From positions 1 to 31,853 of the IMG/VR virus record IMGVR_UViG_3300030103_004637: a stretch of DNA of 31,853 bases. The stretch is one strand, 5' to 3'. Position 1 is the first letter of the stretch; every line of letters begins with the position of its first letter. The translations under genes were made by a program, and so were the position numbers. This document shows, piece by piece, positions 7,679 to 12,670 of this stretch. The notes beneath the pieces are model-generated. The model was not told where the DNA came from. It saw only the letters and a program-made list of their open reading frames with translations, and did not search any database. This DNA is from a virus.

Positions 7679-7844
7679 AAGAATATACATCAAATATTGT
7701 GATTACATTTTCAATTAATAATTTAGAAGCAAATAGCAAATACGATTATATTGAAAAGTTAAAAGAACAATTTAACGAATTACATGGTTTAAAATTAAAA
7801 GACCATGAAATTAAAGATATAGAAGAAAGTGAGGAAAAATGAAA
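7661..7844 (+). repeat. 20-bp repeat at two consecutive gene junctions
   Basis: GAAAGTGAGGAAAAATGAAA occurs at 7661-7680 and again at 7825-7844. Each copy encodes the C-terminal residues ESEEK of one gene, the GAGG ribosome site, the stop and the ATGA start of the next gene. The 55-aa gene between them is thus bounded by identical coupling sequences. Confidence 0.9.
7675..7842 (+). CDS. Small unknown protein (55 aa)
   Basis: Starts in an ATGA overlap with the GP88 gene, with GAGG 6 bases upstream, and ends in an ATGA overlap with the 7839 gene. The product begins MKEYTSNIVITFSINN and ends KDIEESEEK; it looks like a small beta strand followed by a charged helix. No family is recognised. Coupling on both sides and a good RBS support it as real. 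The identical 20-bp junctions suggest it was gained, or could be lost, by recombination. Confidence 0.7.
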   Translation: MKEYTSNIVITFSINNLEANSKYDYIEKLKEQFNELHGLKLKDHEIKDIEESEEK

Positions 7845-8183
7845 AAAGAAAAATATTTAAACTTAAATGATGTTATAAAAATATCTATTGTTTTAAATAA
7901 AGAAAAATTAACTGTTAGGGATTTATTAGAGGTTATGCACATAAAAACAAAAAGAGCTATACCTTGTAATATGAATGATGAGGATTTAAACCCCTGGTGG
8001 TCATCAAGTAAAGGCGTTAATATTCCAATATTGGATATGGATTTAAACCATATGATAAATGCATTTTCAAAATCTTTGAATTGGCGTGAAGTACACAAAG
8101 AGCAAAACAAATTAAGCACAAAAGAAGTTATAGCAAGCGTCAAAAGTTTTGTTGAGCACTTAGAGAGCGTCAATGATAGATAA
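7839..8183 (+). CDS. Unknown protein (114 aa)
   Basis: Soluble, Lys-rich, no domain recognised. Start fixed by GAGG and an ATGA overlap with the previous gene. Segments include LTVRDLLEVMHIKTKRAIPC, DLNPWWSSSKGVNIP and NWREVHKEQNKLSTKEVIA; the first looks like a helical DNA-binding-sized element, but I would not call one. An antisense 120-codon frame on the minus strand is a shadow. Third gene of the GP88 operon. Confidence 0.72.
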   Translation: MKKEKYLNLNDVIKISIVLNKEKLTVRDLLEVMHIKTKRAIPCNMNDEDLNPWWSSSKGVNIPILDMDLNHMINAFSKSLNWREVHKEQNKLSTKEVIASVKSFVEHLESVNDR

Positions 8184-8391
8184 AAAAATAATAGATAAAT
8201 TCCGGGCTGCTAATGTGGCCCGGTATACCCTGGAAATTTTTGAAAATAACAGCAGCATTGAATCTATAACTTATAGGGTACAAGCCACAAGCAACAAGCC
8301 ACAAGCAACAAGCGATACTCACCCGGATTTACTACCCAATCATGGACCTGAGTATTATGCACCAAGGCGCAGGCGTAAAAGAGTGTTGTAA
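8173..8391 (+). CDS. Doubtful small ORF overlapping repeat element C
   Basis: 72 codons, starting 11 bases inside the preceding gene. The first half (MIDKKIIDKFRAANVARYTL) could be protein, but the second half translates the CAAGCCACAAGC repeats and an Arg-rich tail, and the equivalent segment at 6241-6420 is non-coding. It may be a short real gene that ran into the repeat, or a chance frame. No Shine-Dalgarno of note. Confidence 0.3.
   Translation: MIDKKIIDKFRAANVARYTLEIFENNSSIESITYRVQATSNKPQATSDTHPDLLPNHGPEYYAPRRRRKRVL
8181..8375 (+). repeat. Non-coding repeat element, copy C
   Basis: In order: an A-run with AATTCCGG (8198-8205), a hairpin CCGGGC/GCCCGG (8202-8207 and 8218-8223), CAAGCCACAAGCAACAAGC repeated in tandem (8281-8313), and AAGGCGCAGGCG (8364-8375). 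Order and spacing match copy B at 6241-6420, except that the G-tract block is missing. It sits immediately before TerS. Confidence 0.6.
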
Positions 8392-8392
8392 T

Positions 8393-8412
8393 TATAAGTA
8401 AATTTACTTATA
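8393..8412. promoter_or_regulatory. 20-bp perfect palindrome upstream of TerS
   Basis: TATAAGTAAATTTACTTATA is a perfect inverted repeat ending 10 bases before the TerS ATG, with an extra half-site TTTACTT at 8413-8419. Its size and place suit a dimeric repressor operator. As RNA it would make an AT-only hairpin next to the start codon, where no Shine-Dalgarno is visible. Confidence 0.65.
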
Positions 8413-8422
8413 TTTACTTCCC

Positions 8423-8953
8423 ATGGGATTACCAAAAATACTAACAGAACAACAGAAAAAATTTGCTGAGTTATTGGTATTTAATGAAGGTCGTATGTCA
8501 CCTACAGAATGTGCATTAGAGGCCGGATATGCAGAGGGCTCATGCCATGTAAGAGCTTCAGAACTAAGAAACCCAAATAAATTTCCTTTAGTCGTCAAGC
8601 ATATAAATAATCTTAGAGCTGAAATGCAAAAGAAATATGAGATCACTTACGAAAAACACATAACAGAATTAGCAAGGATTAGGCAAGAAGCAATTGAAGC
8701 TAAGTCTTGGTCTGCTGCTGTTAATGCAGAGGTCGCAAGGGGTAAAGCTGCAGGATTATATATAGAACAAAAAATCATCAAGCATGGTAAACTAGAAGAT
8801 TTATCAGAAAAAGAATTAGAAGAAAGAATGAAATCTATTATAGAAGAAAATAAAGTTCTTCTTCAAGAGGAGGATTTTGAAGAAATGAAAGATAAAGTTA
8901 AGAAACCTAGGGTTTTAAAAATAGTTAAACCTATAAAAGAAGATAACGATTAA
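8423..8953 (+). CDS. terS: Terminase small subunit
   Basis: 176 aa. DNA-recognition component that delivers phage DNA to TerL. The N-terminus LTEQQKKFAELLVFNEGRMS followed by PTECALEAGYAEGSCHVRAS and ELRNPNKFP is the helix-turn-helix region of the Terminase_2 family. The middle (ITELARIRQEAIEAKSWSAA and VARGKAAGLYIEQK) is the oligomerisation region, and the C-terminus is a charged Glu/Lys tail. Length is normal. It lies on the plus strand, away from TerL (minus, 3895), with the accessory island between them. The stop overlaps the stop of the convergent 8950 gene by 4 bases. Confidence 0.9.
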   Translation: MGLPKILTEQQKKFAELLVFNEGRMSPTECALEAGYAEGSCHVRASELRNPNKFPLVVKHINNLRAEMQKKYEITYEKHITELARIRQEAIEAKSWSAAVNAEVARGKAAGLYIEQKIIKHGKLEDLSEKELEERMKSIIEENKVLLQEEDFEEMKDKVKKPRVLKIVKPIKEDND

Positions 8954-9198
8954 GTTAATTTTAAGTGTTCTATTCTTAACACCACACCTAAAGGAATTAC
9001 TTGAGATCTACCAAACAAATCATCTTGATCGAAATCATCTTTATCAGCAGATATTGTAATAGTCTTTTCATCTTTTTTAATTAGATACCCTAAAGAAGAT
9101 ATTTGACAAGGCTCACTACCTAATAACTCTTCCCTACTTTGCCAAGTAGATAGACTACATTCATTAGTATCTAACCAAACTACTCTAACTATATCCAT
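8950..9198 (-). CDS. Conserved small phage protein, probably leaderless
   Basis: 82 aa. Pattern VVWLDTNE, WQSREELLG, PCQISSLGYLIKKDEKTITI, GRSQVIPLGVVLRIEHLKL. I recognise the layout (V-W-D, then SLGYLI, then a C-terminal IP..V..I) from small phage proteins of unknown function; it is probably an all-beta fold. A promoter candidate TTGAAG-16-TATAGT ends 7 bases before the ATG, so transcription may start at or next to the start codon. The left arm of the inverted repeat overlaps this promoter. Confidence 0.75.
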   Translation of the reverse strand: MDIVRVVWLDTNECSLSTWQSREELLGSEPCQISSLGYLIKKDEKTITISADKDDFDQDDLFGRSQVIPLGVVLRIEHLKLT

Positions 9199-9204
9199 AT
9201 TTTC

Positions 9205-9232
9205 ACTATAAGGAATATTAGACCCCCTTCAA
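9205..9232 (-). promoter_or_regulatory. Candidate promoter for the 8950-9198 gene
   Basis: On the minus strand, TTGAAG (9232-9227), a 16-base spacer, then TATAGT (9210-9205). Predicted start of transcription is about 9198, the A of the ATG. The spacer and part of both hexamers lie inside the 23-bp inverted-repeat arm. Confidence 0.45.
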
Positions 9233-9286
9233 GTTTAAATATAAAAATAAAAAATTAGATTGCCATACGGCTAATGAGTTTGATAT

Positions 9287-9374
9287 TTACCAGTGCTTAC
9301 CACTACTCTGGTAAGTGTTTTTGACTGTTTTAACCTTATTTATCAACCATTCTAGCCATTTACCACCATTACCA
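9287..9374. repeat. TTACCA iteron-like repeats
   Basis: TTACCA occurs at 9287-9292, 9297-9302, 9360-9365 and 9369-9374, with the inverted copy TGGTAA at 9309-9314. Five sites in 88 bases of gene-free DNA suggest binding sites for one protein, as in iterons or repressor operators. Confidence 0.55.
9296..9322 (+). terminator. Possible intrinsic terminator, plus strand
   Basis: CTTACCA (9296-9302) and TGGTAAG (9309-9315) pair around CTACTC, followed by TGTTTTTGACTGTTTT on the plus strand. It could end the TerS transcript after it passes the antisense 8950-9198 gene. The stem is short, and it is built from the TTACCA repeats, so a protein-site explanation competes. Confidence 0.45.
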
Positions 9375-9425
9375 GACCCTACCCTAGTAAAAATATTTTT
9401 TTACACATAGGGGGCCTAATATTCC

Positions 9426-9632
9426 TTATAGGTAATGCTCTAATAAACCTGCCTCTACACAGCTAAAGTTCATTTTCAAATTCTCTACGTCAGAGAACTC
9501 CTCTCGAAGGACTTGAAAGTATTGATTACAATCTTCATAGCTATCGTGAATAATTGATGATGACATGCGAACACATTTCTGATCAAGACCCGGACCAATG
9601 CAAACCCAACCTACTAAAAAAAATTTTAACAA
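9426..9632 (-). CDS. Small Cys-containing protein with hydrophobic N-terminus
   Basis: 68 aa. MLKFFLVGWVCIGPGLDQKC resembles a short signal peptide or membrane anchor. It is followed by SYEDCNQYFQVLREEF and MNFSCVEAGLL, with four Cys in all that could form disulfides in the periplasm. Small phage proteins with this layout are common, but no function is known to me. Its ATG directly follows the stop of the upstream 9633-9827 gene, so the two are coupled. Its stop lies in the right arm of the inverted repeat. Confidence 0.62.
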   Translation of the reverse strand: MLKFFLVGWVCIGPGLDQKCVRMSSSIIHDSYEDCNQYFQVLREEFSDVENLKMNFSCVEAGLLEHYL

Positions 9633-9827
9633 TTAATTTCTAGGAGGATATAAAATGGCTTTATCTATCATACCACCACCTGCTTTTTTTATACTACTAA
9701 TGGCATTAGTGTAGATAGCCTTAACTTCTTGATCAGTCATAGCCATTAATGCTTTAAGATCTTGTTCAGATAAACCTTGAGCTAATAGATTAATCTCTTT
9801 AATCATATCAGTTTTACTTAATTCCAT
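9633..9827 (-). CDS. Small helical unknown protein (64 aa)
   Basis: MELSKTDMIKEINLLAQGLS, then EQDLKALMAMTDQEVKAIYT: amphipathic helices and no recognised domain. Overlaps the end of the exonuclease gene by 14 bases and is followed without a gap by the 9426 gene. Operon position and codon use like its neighbours support it. Confidence 0.62.
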   Translation of the reverse strand: MELSKTDMIKEINLLAQGLSEQDLKALMAMTDQEVKAIYTNAISSIKKAGGGMIDKAILYPPRN

Positions 9828-10485
9828 GGTATTTATCTAGTCTCCTTAAAAACTCGTGTTTATAATATCTTAATTTTTCACCTTCTACAATGAATTCTTG
9901 GTAGTAGCTATCAACACTACACATCATAATAACACCTTTGTTAATTTGAGTGCCATAAACATAGTCATGAGCCATGGCGTAAGCTGCTAACTGTAGAAAA
10001 TAATCCTCGATCCACTCTTCTCGTTTCGGTTTGTTTGTTTGTTTAAAATCCATAATAGCGTCTTGACCCTCGTGTATTCCTACAAGGTCAGCGGATCCGG
10101 CATAAAGACCAGGGTAATGCATGACAGCCTCAATACCGTAAACAGAATCTACCTTCGATAAACCTTTACTAATAATAATATTAGCCATAACTCCTGCTCG
10201 CTGTCCAATAGAAGTCATGTCTACATGTTTATTACCTTTGATATATTCTTCGATGATGTGGTGCATTACACTACCTCTAGTGGAAGCAGAGTTTTTAATT
10301 CTTTCTGCTTCTTGTTCCCCTACTCTTTTCTTCCATTCTTTTAAAAAAGTTTTATCTTTCGTCTCACCTAGTATGGTTGTAACACTTGGAAGTTTTTCTT
10401 CACCCACGGCATAATGTCTGTGACCAGAGATTGCTTCTCGAATAGTTTTGGGATAAATAAATTTTTCATTAATCGCAATCGACAT
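9814..10485 (-). CDS. PD-(D/E)XK exonuclease, RecB/Cas4-like
   Basis: 223 aa. Predicted DNA exonuclease for recombination or replication-end processing. Motifs: SVTTILG near 34-40; RGSVMHHIIEEY (70-81); GIEA (E119); GLYAGSADLVG with D133; AIMDFKQTNKPK with D146 and K148; YFLQLAAYA (Q165), the usual QxxxY motif IV. D133, D146 and K148 fit the catalytic triad. Many phages place such a nuclease near their replication genes, and the length is typical. It overlaps the resolvase-like gene upstream by 17 bases and the 9633 gene downstream by 14, so it lies in one operon with them. Confidence 0.88.
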   Translation of the reverse strand: MSIAINEKFIYPKTIREAISGHRHYAVGEEKLPSVTTILGETKDKTFLKEWKKRVGEQEAERIKNSASTRGSVMHHIIEEYIKGNKHVDMTSIGQRAGVMANIIISKGLSKVDSVYGIEAVMHYPGLYAGSADLVGIHEGQDAIMDFKQTNKPKREEWIEDYFLQLAAYAMAHDYVYGTQINKGVIMMCSVDSYYQEFIVEGEKLRYYKHEFLRRLDKYHGIK

Positions 10486-10768
10486 ATTTTAATTTAACTC
10501 CCATTTCTTTTTGTTTTTTATTTAAATTTCTATAGATCTTAGTTCCTTTTCTTCCTGTGGCTCTAATAGAAAAACATTTAGAATCTATCAATGTACAATT
10601 ACCGTCATCATCAACAACAATTAAATCAAAAGGAGAGTGAGGATCAACTGCCAAAGCAACCCAATATCCTTTTTTCATGTAGTCAATAGCCACGGTCAAC
10701 TCTCCTATAGATCCCTTTGCAGATTTTTTAACCACGACTTTTTTCTCTTTGTCTAACAGACCAGGCAA
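10469..10768 (-). CDS. Hjc-like PD-(D/E)XK endonuclease
   Basis: 99 aa. KGSIGELTVAIDYMKKGYWV gives E23, PFDLIVVDDDG gives D48, and LIDSKCFSIR gives D62-S-K64; this E...D...D-x-K pattern with a following Lys/Arg-rich tail fits Holliday junction resolvase-like or group I intron-type nucleases. I accept a TTG start at 10768 because GAGGG lies 6 bases upstream; a GTG at 10735 is the alternative and would remove 11 non-motif residues. It overlaps the upstream gene by 41 bases with the TTG start and by 8 with the GTG. Third nuclease of this fold in the window. Confidence 0.75.
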   Translation of the reverse strand: MPGLLDKEKKVVVKKSAKGSIGELTVAIDYMKKGYWVALAVDPHSPFDLIVVDDDGNCTLIDSKCFSIRATGRKGTKIYRNLNKKQKEMGVKLKYVDCD

Positions 10769-10964
10769 TATATTCCCTCAACTCTTTTTTTGCAGCTGGA
10801 GTATATCGTAATGTAGTTAAATTTTCTATCTTCTTCTCTACTTTAATAAGTCTTTGAACGACATTTAAAAACAAAGTATCTTTTTCTTTTTGATTTAACT
10901 TACTCCAATTATTTAATATCTTTTCTTCTTCTGCAGTTAGTTTTTCTTTTTTAAGTTGTGGCAT
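10728..10964 (-). CDS. Unknown small charged protein (78 aa)
   Basis: MPQLKKEKLTAEEEKILNNW, then a helical Lys/Glu-rich middle (VVQRLIKVEKKIENL) and REYIAWSVRQREKSRG. Mostly helical, possibly coiled coil; no family recognised. Good Shine-Dalgarno GGGAGA about 6 bases upstream, formed by the last codons of the 10966 gene. Feeds directly into the Hjc-like nuclease. Confidence 0.7.
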   Translation of the reverse strand: MPQLKKEKLTAEEEKILNNWSKLNQKEKDTLFLNVVQRLIKVEKKIENLTTLRYTPAAKKELREYIAWSVRQREKSRG

Positions 10965-10965
10965 T

Positions 10966-11103
10966 CTATTCTCCCATACTCGGTCCGTGAGGAATTTTTT
11001 CCCACCACTTATCTTCTTCTAGTTTCTTTTCGATAAGAGGTATCTTTGTCCAATTATATCTTTCTTTTAATATCTTAATAATGTGATCGTATTTATATTT
11101 CAT
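10966..11103 (-). CDS. Small basic protein (45 aa)
   Basis: MKYKYDHIIKILKERYNWTK, then EEDKWWEKIPHGPSMGE. The ATG follows the methyltransferase stop by 3 bases, and overlaps the stop of the out-of-frame 11100-11975 ORF as ATGA. Its last codons carry the ribosome site of the next gene. No function recognised; packing supports it as coding. Confidence 0.6.
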   Translation of the reverse strand: MKYKYDHIIKILKERYNWTKIPLIEKKLEEDKWWEKIPHGPSMGE

Positions 11104-11975
11104 TCGTTACTCTCTTTCTGATTGGATGATTGATTGTCCGATGTAGTAGGGGATGTGAGGGATGAGGCTGTTTCCGAGGGACTTAAGTCGGTCCACCCTG
11201 TGGGGTATCCCATGAGCCACTCGACCCACGTTGGGTTCAACGTCCCACCACCCTTCTTCTCTTTCACTGCCATGGTCAAACCAACTTGTTTTCCCATTGC
11301 TATCCGTCTTTGTATTGCTGGGTCCGATAGGTTTCCCCGGTCCCTGTTGTCTGATGCGTTCGGAGTTGGCCACATCTTCACTGCTCCTGCTAACTTTCCC
11401 TTCTTGGCTATCTTCTCGTAGTTCGTATTCTCTCCTGTGTCTTTCCAATCTCTCGCTGCTGGAGTTGGCCATGATCTTCTCGTCACTGTGTTCATGAGAG
11501 TTTCTCCCCTTGTCACGTTCGTACTCGGAGGATAAGCTCCGATTTGATCCTTCCAATCTCTTGATGTTGGAGTTGGCCATGTCTGAATTGCCATTGTCAA
11601 AGGTGTTCCTCCCTGTGCGTACTTCTTCGTTCGATTGTTTGCTGAGTCTGTCGTTGGAGTTGGCCACAATCCAGACTCTTTCTCTTTTGTGGTTGGCACC
11701 GATGCTAGAAGCTGAAATACTAAACGTCCTTGCGGAGTAACCTTCACTCTCCAAGTCCGAGAGTACGGTGTCAAGACCGAGTTTAATGTGTCCACCAACG
11801 TTTTCTCCAATGACCCAAGTCGGTCGACACTCTTGGACAAGTCTAAAATACTCTGGCCAGAGATGTCTCGGATCTTGCTCACCTTTTTTGTTACCTGCAA
11901 CGGAGAAAGGTTGGCAAGGGTATCCTCCTGTGATGATGTCGATGTTATTAATTCCATTTGCTTTGAGTTTTTCAT
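11100..11975 (-). CDS. Overlapping WPTP-repeat ORF inside the methyltransferase gene
   Basis: 291 codons open on the same strand, starting on the second base of methyltransferase codons. From memory it resembles phage proteins, often labelled methylase-associated, with the same order: YSRTWRVKVTPQGRLVFQLL, then SGLWPTP, repeated units WPTPxxxD (W104, W133, W169, W202), then LNPTWVEWLMGYPTGWTDL. Each WPTP unit is the V/M-ANS DNA of the methyltransferase read one base later. Its stop overlaps the 10966 gene's ATG as ATGA. It is about 2.7 times longer than any other shadow frame I see here. The ATG at 11975 has no strong Shine-Dalgarno. It could be a true dual-coded gene or a by-product of the repeats. 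Confidence 0.5.
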   Translation of the reverse strand: MKNSKQMELITSTSSQEDTLANLSPLQVTKKVSKIRDISGQSILDLSKSVDRLGSLEKTLVDTLNSVLTPYSRTWRVKVTPQGRLVFQLLASVPTTKEKESGLWPTPTTDSANNRTKKYAQGGTPLTMAIQTWPTPTSRDWKDQIGAYPPSTNVTRGETLMNTVTRRSWPTPAARDWKDTGENTNYEKIAKKGKLAGAVKMWPTPNASDNRDRGNLSDPAIQRRIAMGKQVGLTMAVKEKKGGGTLNPTWVEWLMGYPTGWTDLSPSETASSLTSPTTSDNQSSNQKESNE

Positions 11976-12147
11976 ATGTAAGCTCCTTTATATCTCCATA
12001 AATGGGAACATTCTCCCAATGTTTTCTTAATACTTTTTGACAAAAGGGATCGTAGTCACAGAAAGCAACAGTTTCAAATTCTCCTGTTGCTTCTAATCCT
12101 AGACTAAACCCACCAATACCACTAAATAAATCTAAGTGTTGATACAT
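11107..12147 (-). CDS. DNA cytosine-5 methyltransferase with ANS-repeat recognition region
   Basis: 346 aa. Motif I DLFSGIGGFSLGLE (6-19), motif IV GGYPCQPFSVAG with catalytic C78, motif VI ENV (115-117), motif VIII IGANHKRERVWIVA (149-162), and C-terminal motifs IX-X GRVAHGIPHRVDRLKSLGNS. Between VIII and IX the target-recognition region is made of four units starting V/M-ANS at residues 161, 190, 226 and 259, hydrophilic and of low complexity. The local GC content is visibly higher than in neighbouring genes. It starts in a TAATG overlap with the 12147 gene. No cognate endonuclease is seen. A second frame over most of this gene is also open (next entry). It is unlike the first methyltransferase, so it is not a duplicate. 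Confidence 0.92.
   Translation of the reverse strand: MYQHLDLFSGIGGFSLGLEATGEFETVAFCDYDPFCQKVLRKHWENVPIYGDIKELTYEKLKANGINNIDIITGGYPCQPFSVAGNKKGEQDPRHLWPEYFRLVQECRPTWVIGENVGGHIKLGLDTVLSDLESEGYSARTFSISASSIGANHKRERVWIVANSNDRLSKQSNEEVRTGRNTFDNGNSDMANSNIKRLEGSNRSLSSEYERDKGRNSHEHSDEKIMANSSSERLERHRREYELREDSQEGKVSRSSEDVANSERIRQQGPGKPIGPSNTKTDSNGKTSWFDHGSEREEGWWDVEPNVGRVAHGIPHRVDRLKSLGNSLIPHIPYYIGQSIIQSERE
11362..11666. repeat. Four in-phase GGAGTTGGCCA repeats
   Basis: GGAGTTGGCCA (plus-strand reading) starts at 11362, 11461, 11569 and 11656. Intervals of 99, 108 and 87 bases are all multiples of three, so every copy keeps both reading frames in phase: V/M-ANS in the methyltransferase and WPTP in the overlapping ORF. 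Confidence 0.9.
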
Positions 12148-12317
12148 TAGTTCATGGTCCTATCGTCAATGTCTTCCTCTTCATAACCATGATCTTTTAG
12201 AAGTTTGAGTAAACGCTTAATCTCTCCAAGACTAGCCATGAGAAGTTCTTCCACTTTATCTCTTGGCATTTTACTTGTTATCTCTTTAAGTTTTTTTAGG
12301 TCTAATAGTTTTTCCAT
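12147..12317 (-). CDS. Small helical protein upstream of the methyltransferase (56 aa)
   Basis: MEKLLDLKKLKEITSKMPRD, then KVEELLMASLGEIKRLLKLL and an acidic C-terminus; Leu-rich and probably two amphipathic helices. The stop overlaps the methyltransferase ATG as TAATG. It overlaps the 12286 gene by 31 bases. No family recognised. Confidence 0.62.
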   Translation of the reverse strand: MEKLLDLKKLKEITSKMPRDKVEELLMASLGEIKRLLKLLKDHGYEEEDIDDRTMN

Positions 12318-12519
12318 TGTTCTTCTTTCTTTGTAATACTGTTATTTCTTTTCCTTCTAAAAGTTCTTTTGTAGCTTTACAAAAGTCTTTATTTTTAATT
12401 TTTAGTTTTGTTTCACCGGGTAATTCTATTTGGTATTGTTCTTCTTGTTTTCTAAACTCTTTAGATTCTACCCAATCAGTAACATAACTTCTAAATGCGT
12501 GTGGTTTCTTTTTCATCAT
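12286..12519 (-). CDS. Small basic unknown protein (77 aa)
   Basis: From the ATGATG at 12519 the product reads MMKKKPHAFRSYVTDWVESK, then an ELPGETKLKIKNKDFCKATK segment and a very Lys-rich tail. AAAGGA lies 5 bases before this start, which I prefer to an ATG 15 bases further upstream. Basic and probably nucleic-acid-associated in charge only; no motif seen. Confidence 0.6.
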   Translation of the reverse strand: MMKKKPHAFRSYVTDWVESKEFRKQEEQYQIELPGETKLKIKNKDFCKATKELLEGKEITVLQRKKNNGKTIRPKKT

Positions 12520-12670
12520 TTTTCCTTTCTTCAAATTTTTCTAAACTTATCTCACCTTGGCTGTCACAAACATCACATTGAAAGAAATTATCCCAAGAAT
12601 CAATAAGAACAAATCCATTACCCATACAGGCAGGACATATTTTTTTATTATTTTGTTGAGAGTTTTCCAT
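12491..12670 (-). CDS. Small DnaJ-type zinc-finger protein (59 aa)
   Basis: ICPACMGNGFVLI and FQCDVCDSQGE give the pairs CxxCxGxG and CxxCxxQG, the DnaJ central-domain zinc module reduced to one unit. Such single modules occur in phage proteins and would bind one Zn. I start it at MENSQQNNKK (12670), overlapping the upstream gene by 23 bases, not 21 bases further upstream where the frame also has an ATG. It might be an adaptor for DNA or protein; nothing shows its partner. Confidence 0.68.
   Translation of the reverse strand: MENSQQNNKKICPACMGNGFVLIDSWDNFFQCDVCDSQGEISLEKFEERKNDEKETTRI

Larger units (their letters stand above)
9206..9431. repeat. 23-bp inverted repeat bounding a 180-bp non-coding block
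   Basis: The arm at 9206-9228 (CTATAAGGAATATTAG followed by ACCCCCT) is matched in inverted orientation at 9409-9431 with one mismatch (22 of 23). The right arm contains the stop codon of the 9426 gene; the left arm contains the promoter of the 9198 gene. Inside are TTACCA repeats and two hairpins (9296-9315 and one at about 9386-9403 with stem GTAAAAA/TTTTTAC). No ORF. It could be a MITE-like element, a regulatory or replication site, or a long RNA stem. Confidence 0.85.

Noticed and set aside
7811-8173. 120-codon minus-strand ORF
   Set aside because: Antisense to a coupled gene with a good ribosome site; Phe/Ser-rich composition typical of a shadow.
8281-8313. Tandem CAAGCCACAAGCAACAAGC as a CRISPR-like array
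   Set aside because: Units are too short and adjacent without spacers, and no cas gene is present.
9206-9431. Insertion sequence reading of the inverted repeat
   Set aside because: No transposase frame lies between the arms and no target-site duplication is visible; a MITE remains possible and is listed as such.
11134-12030. Several plus-strand ORFs opposite the second methyltransferase
   Set aside because: Antisense shadows in a repeat-rich gene; unlike the same-strand 291-codon ORF they match nothing I recognise and are short.
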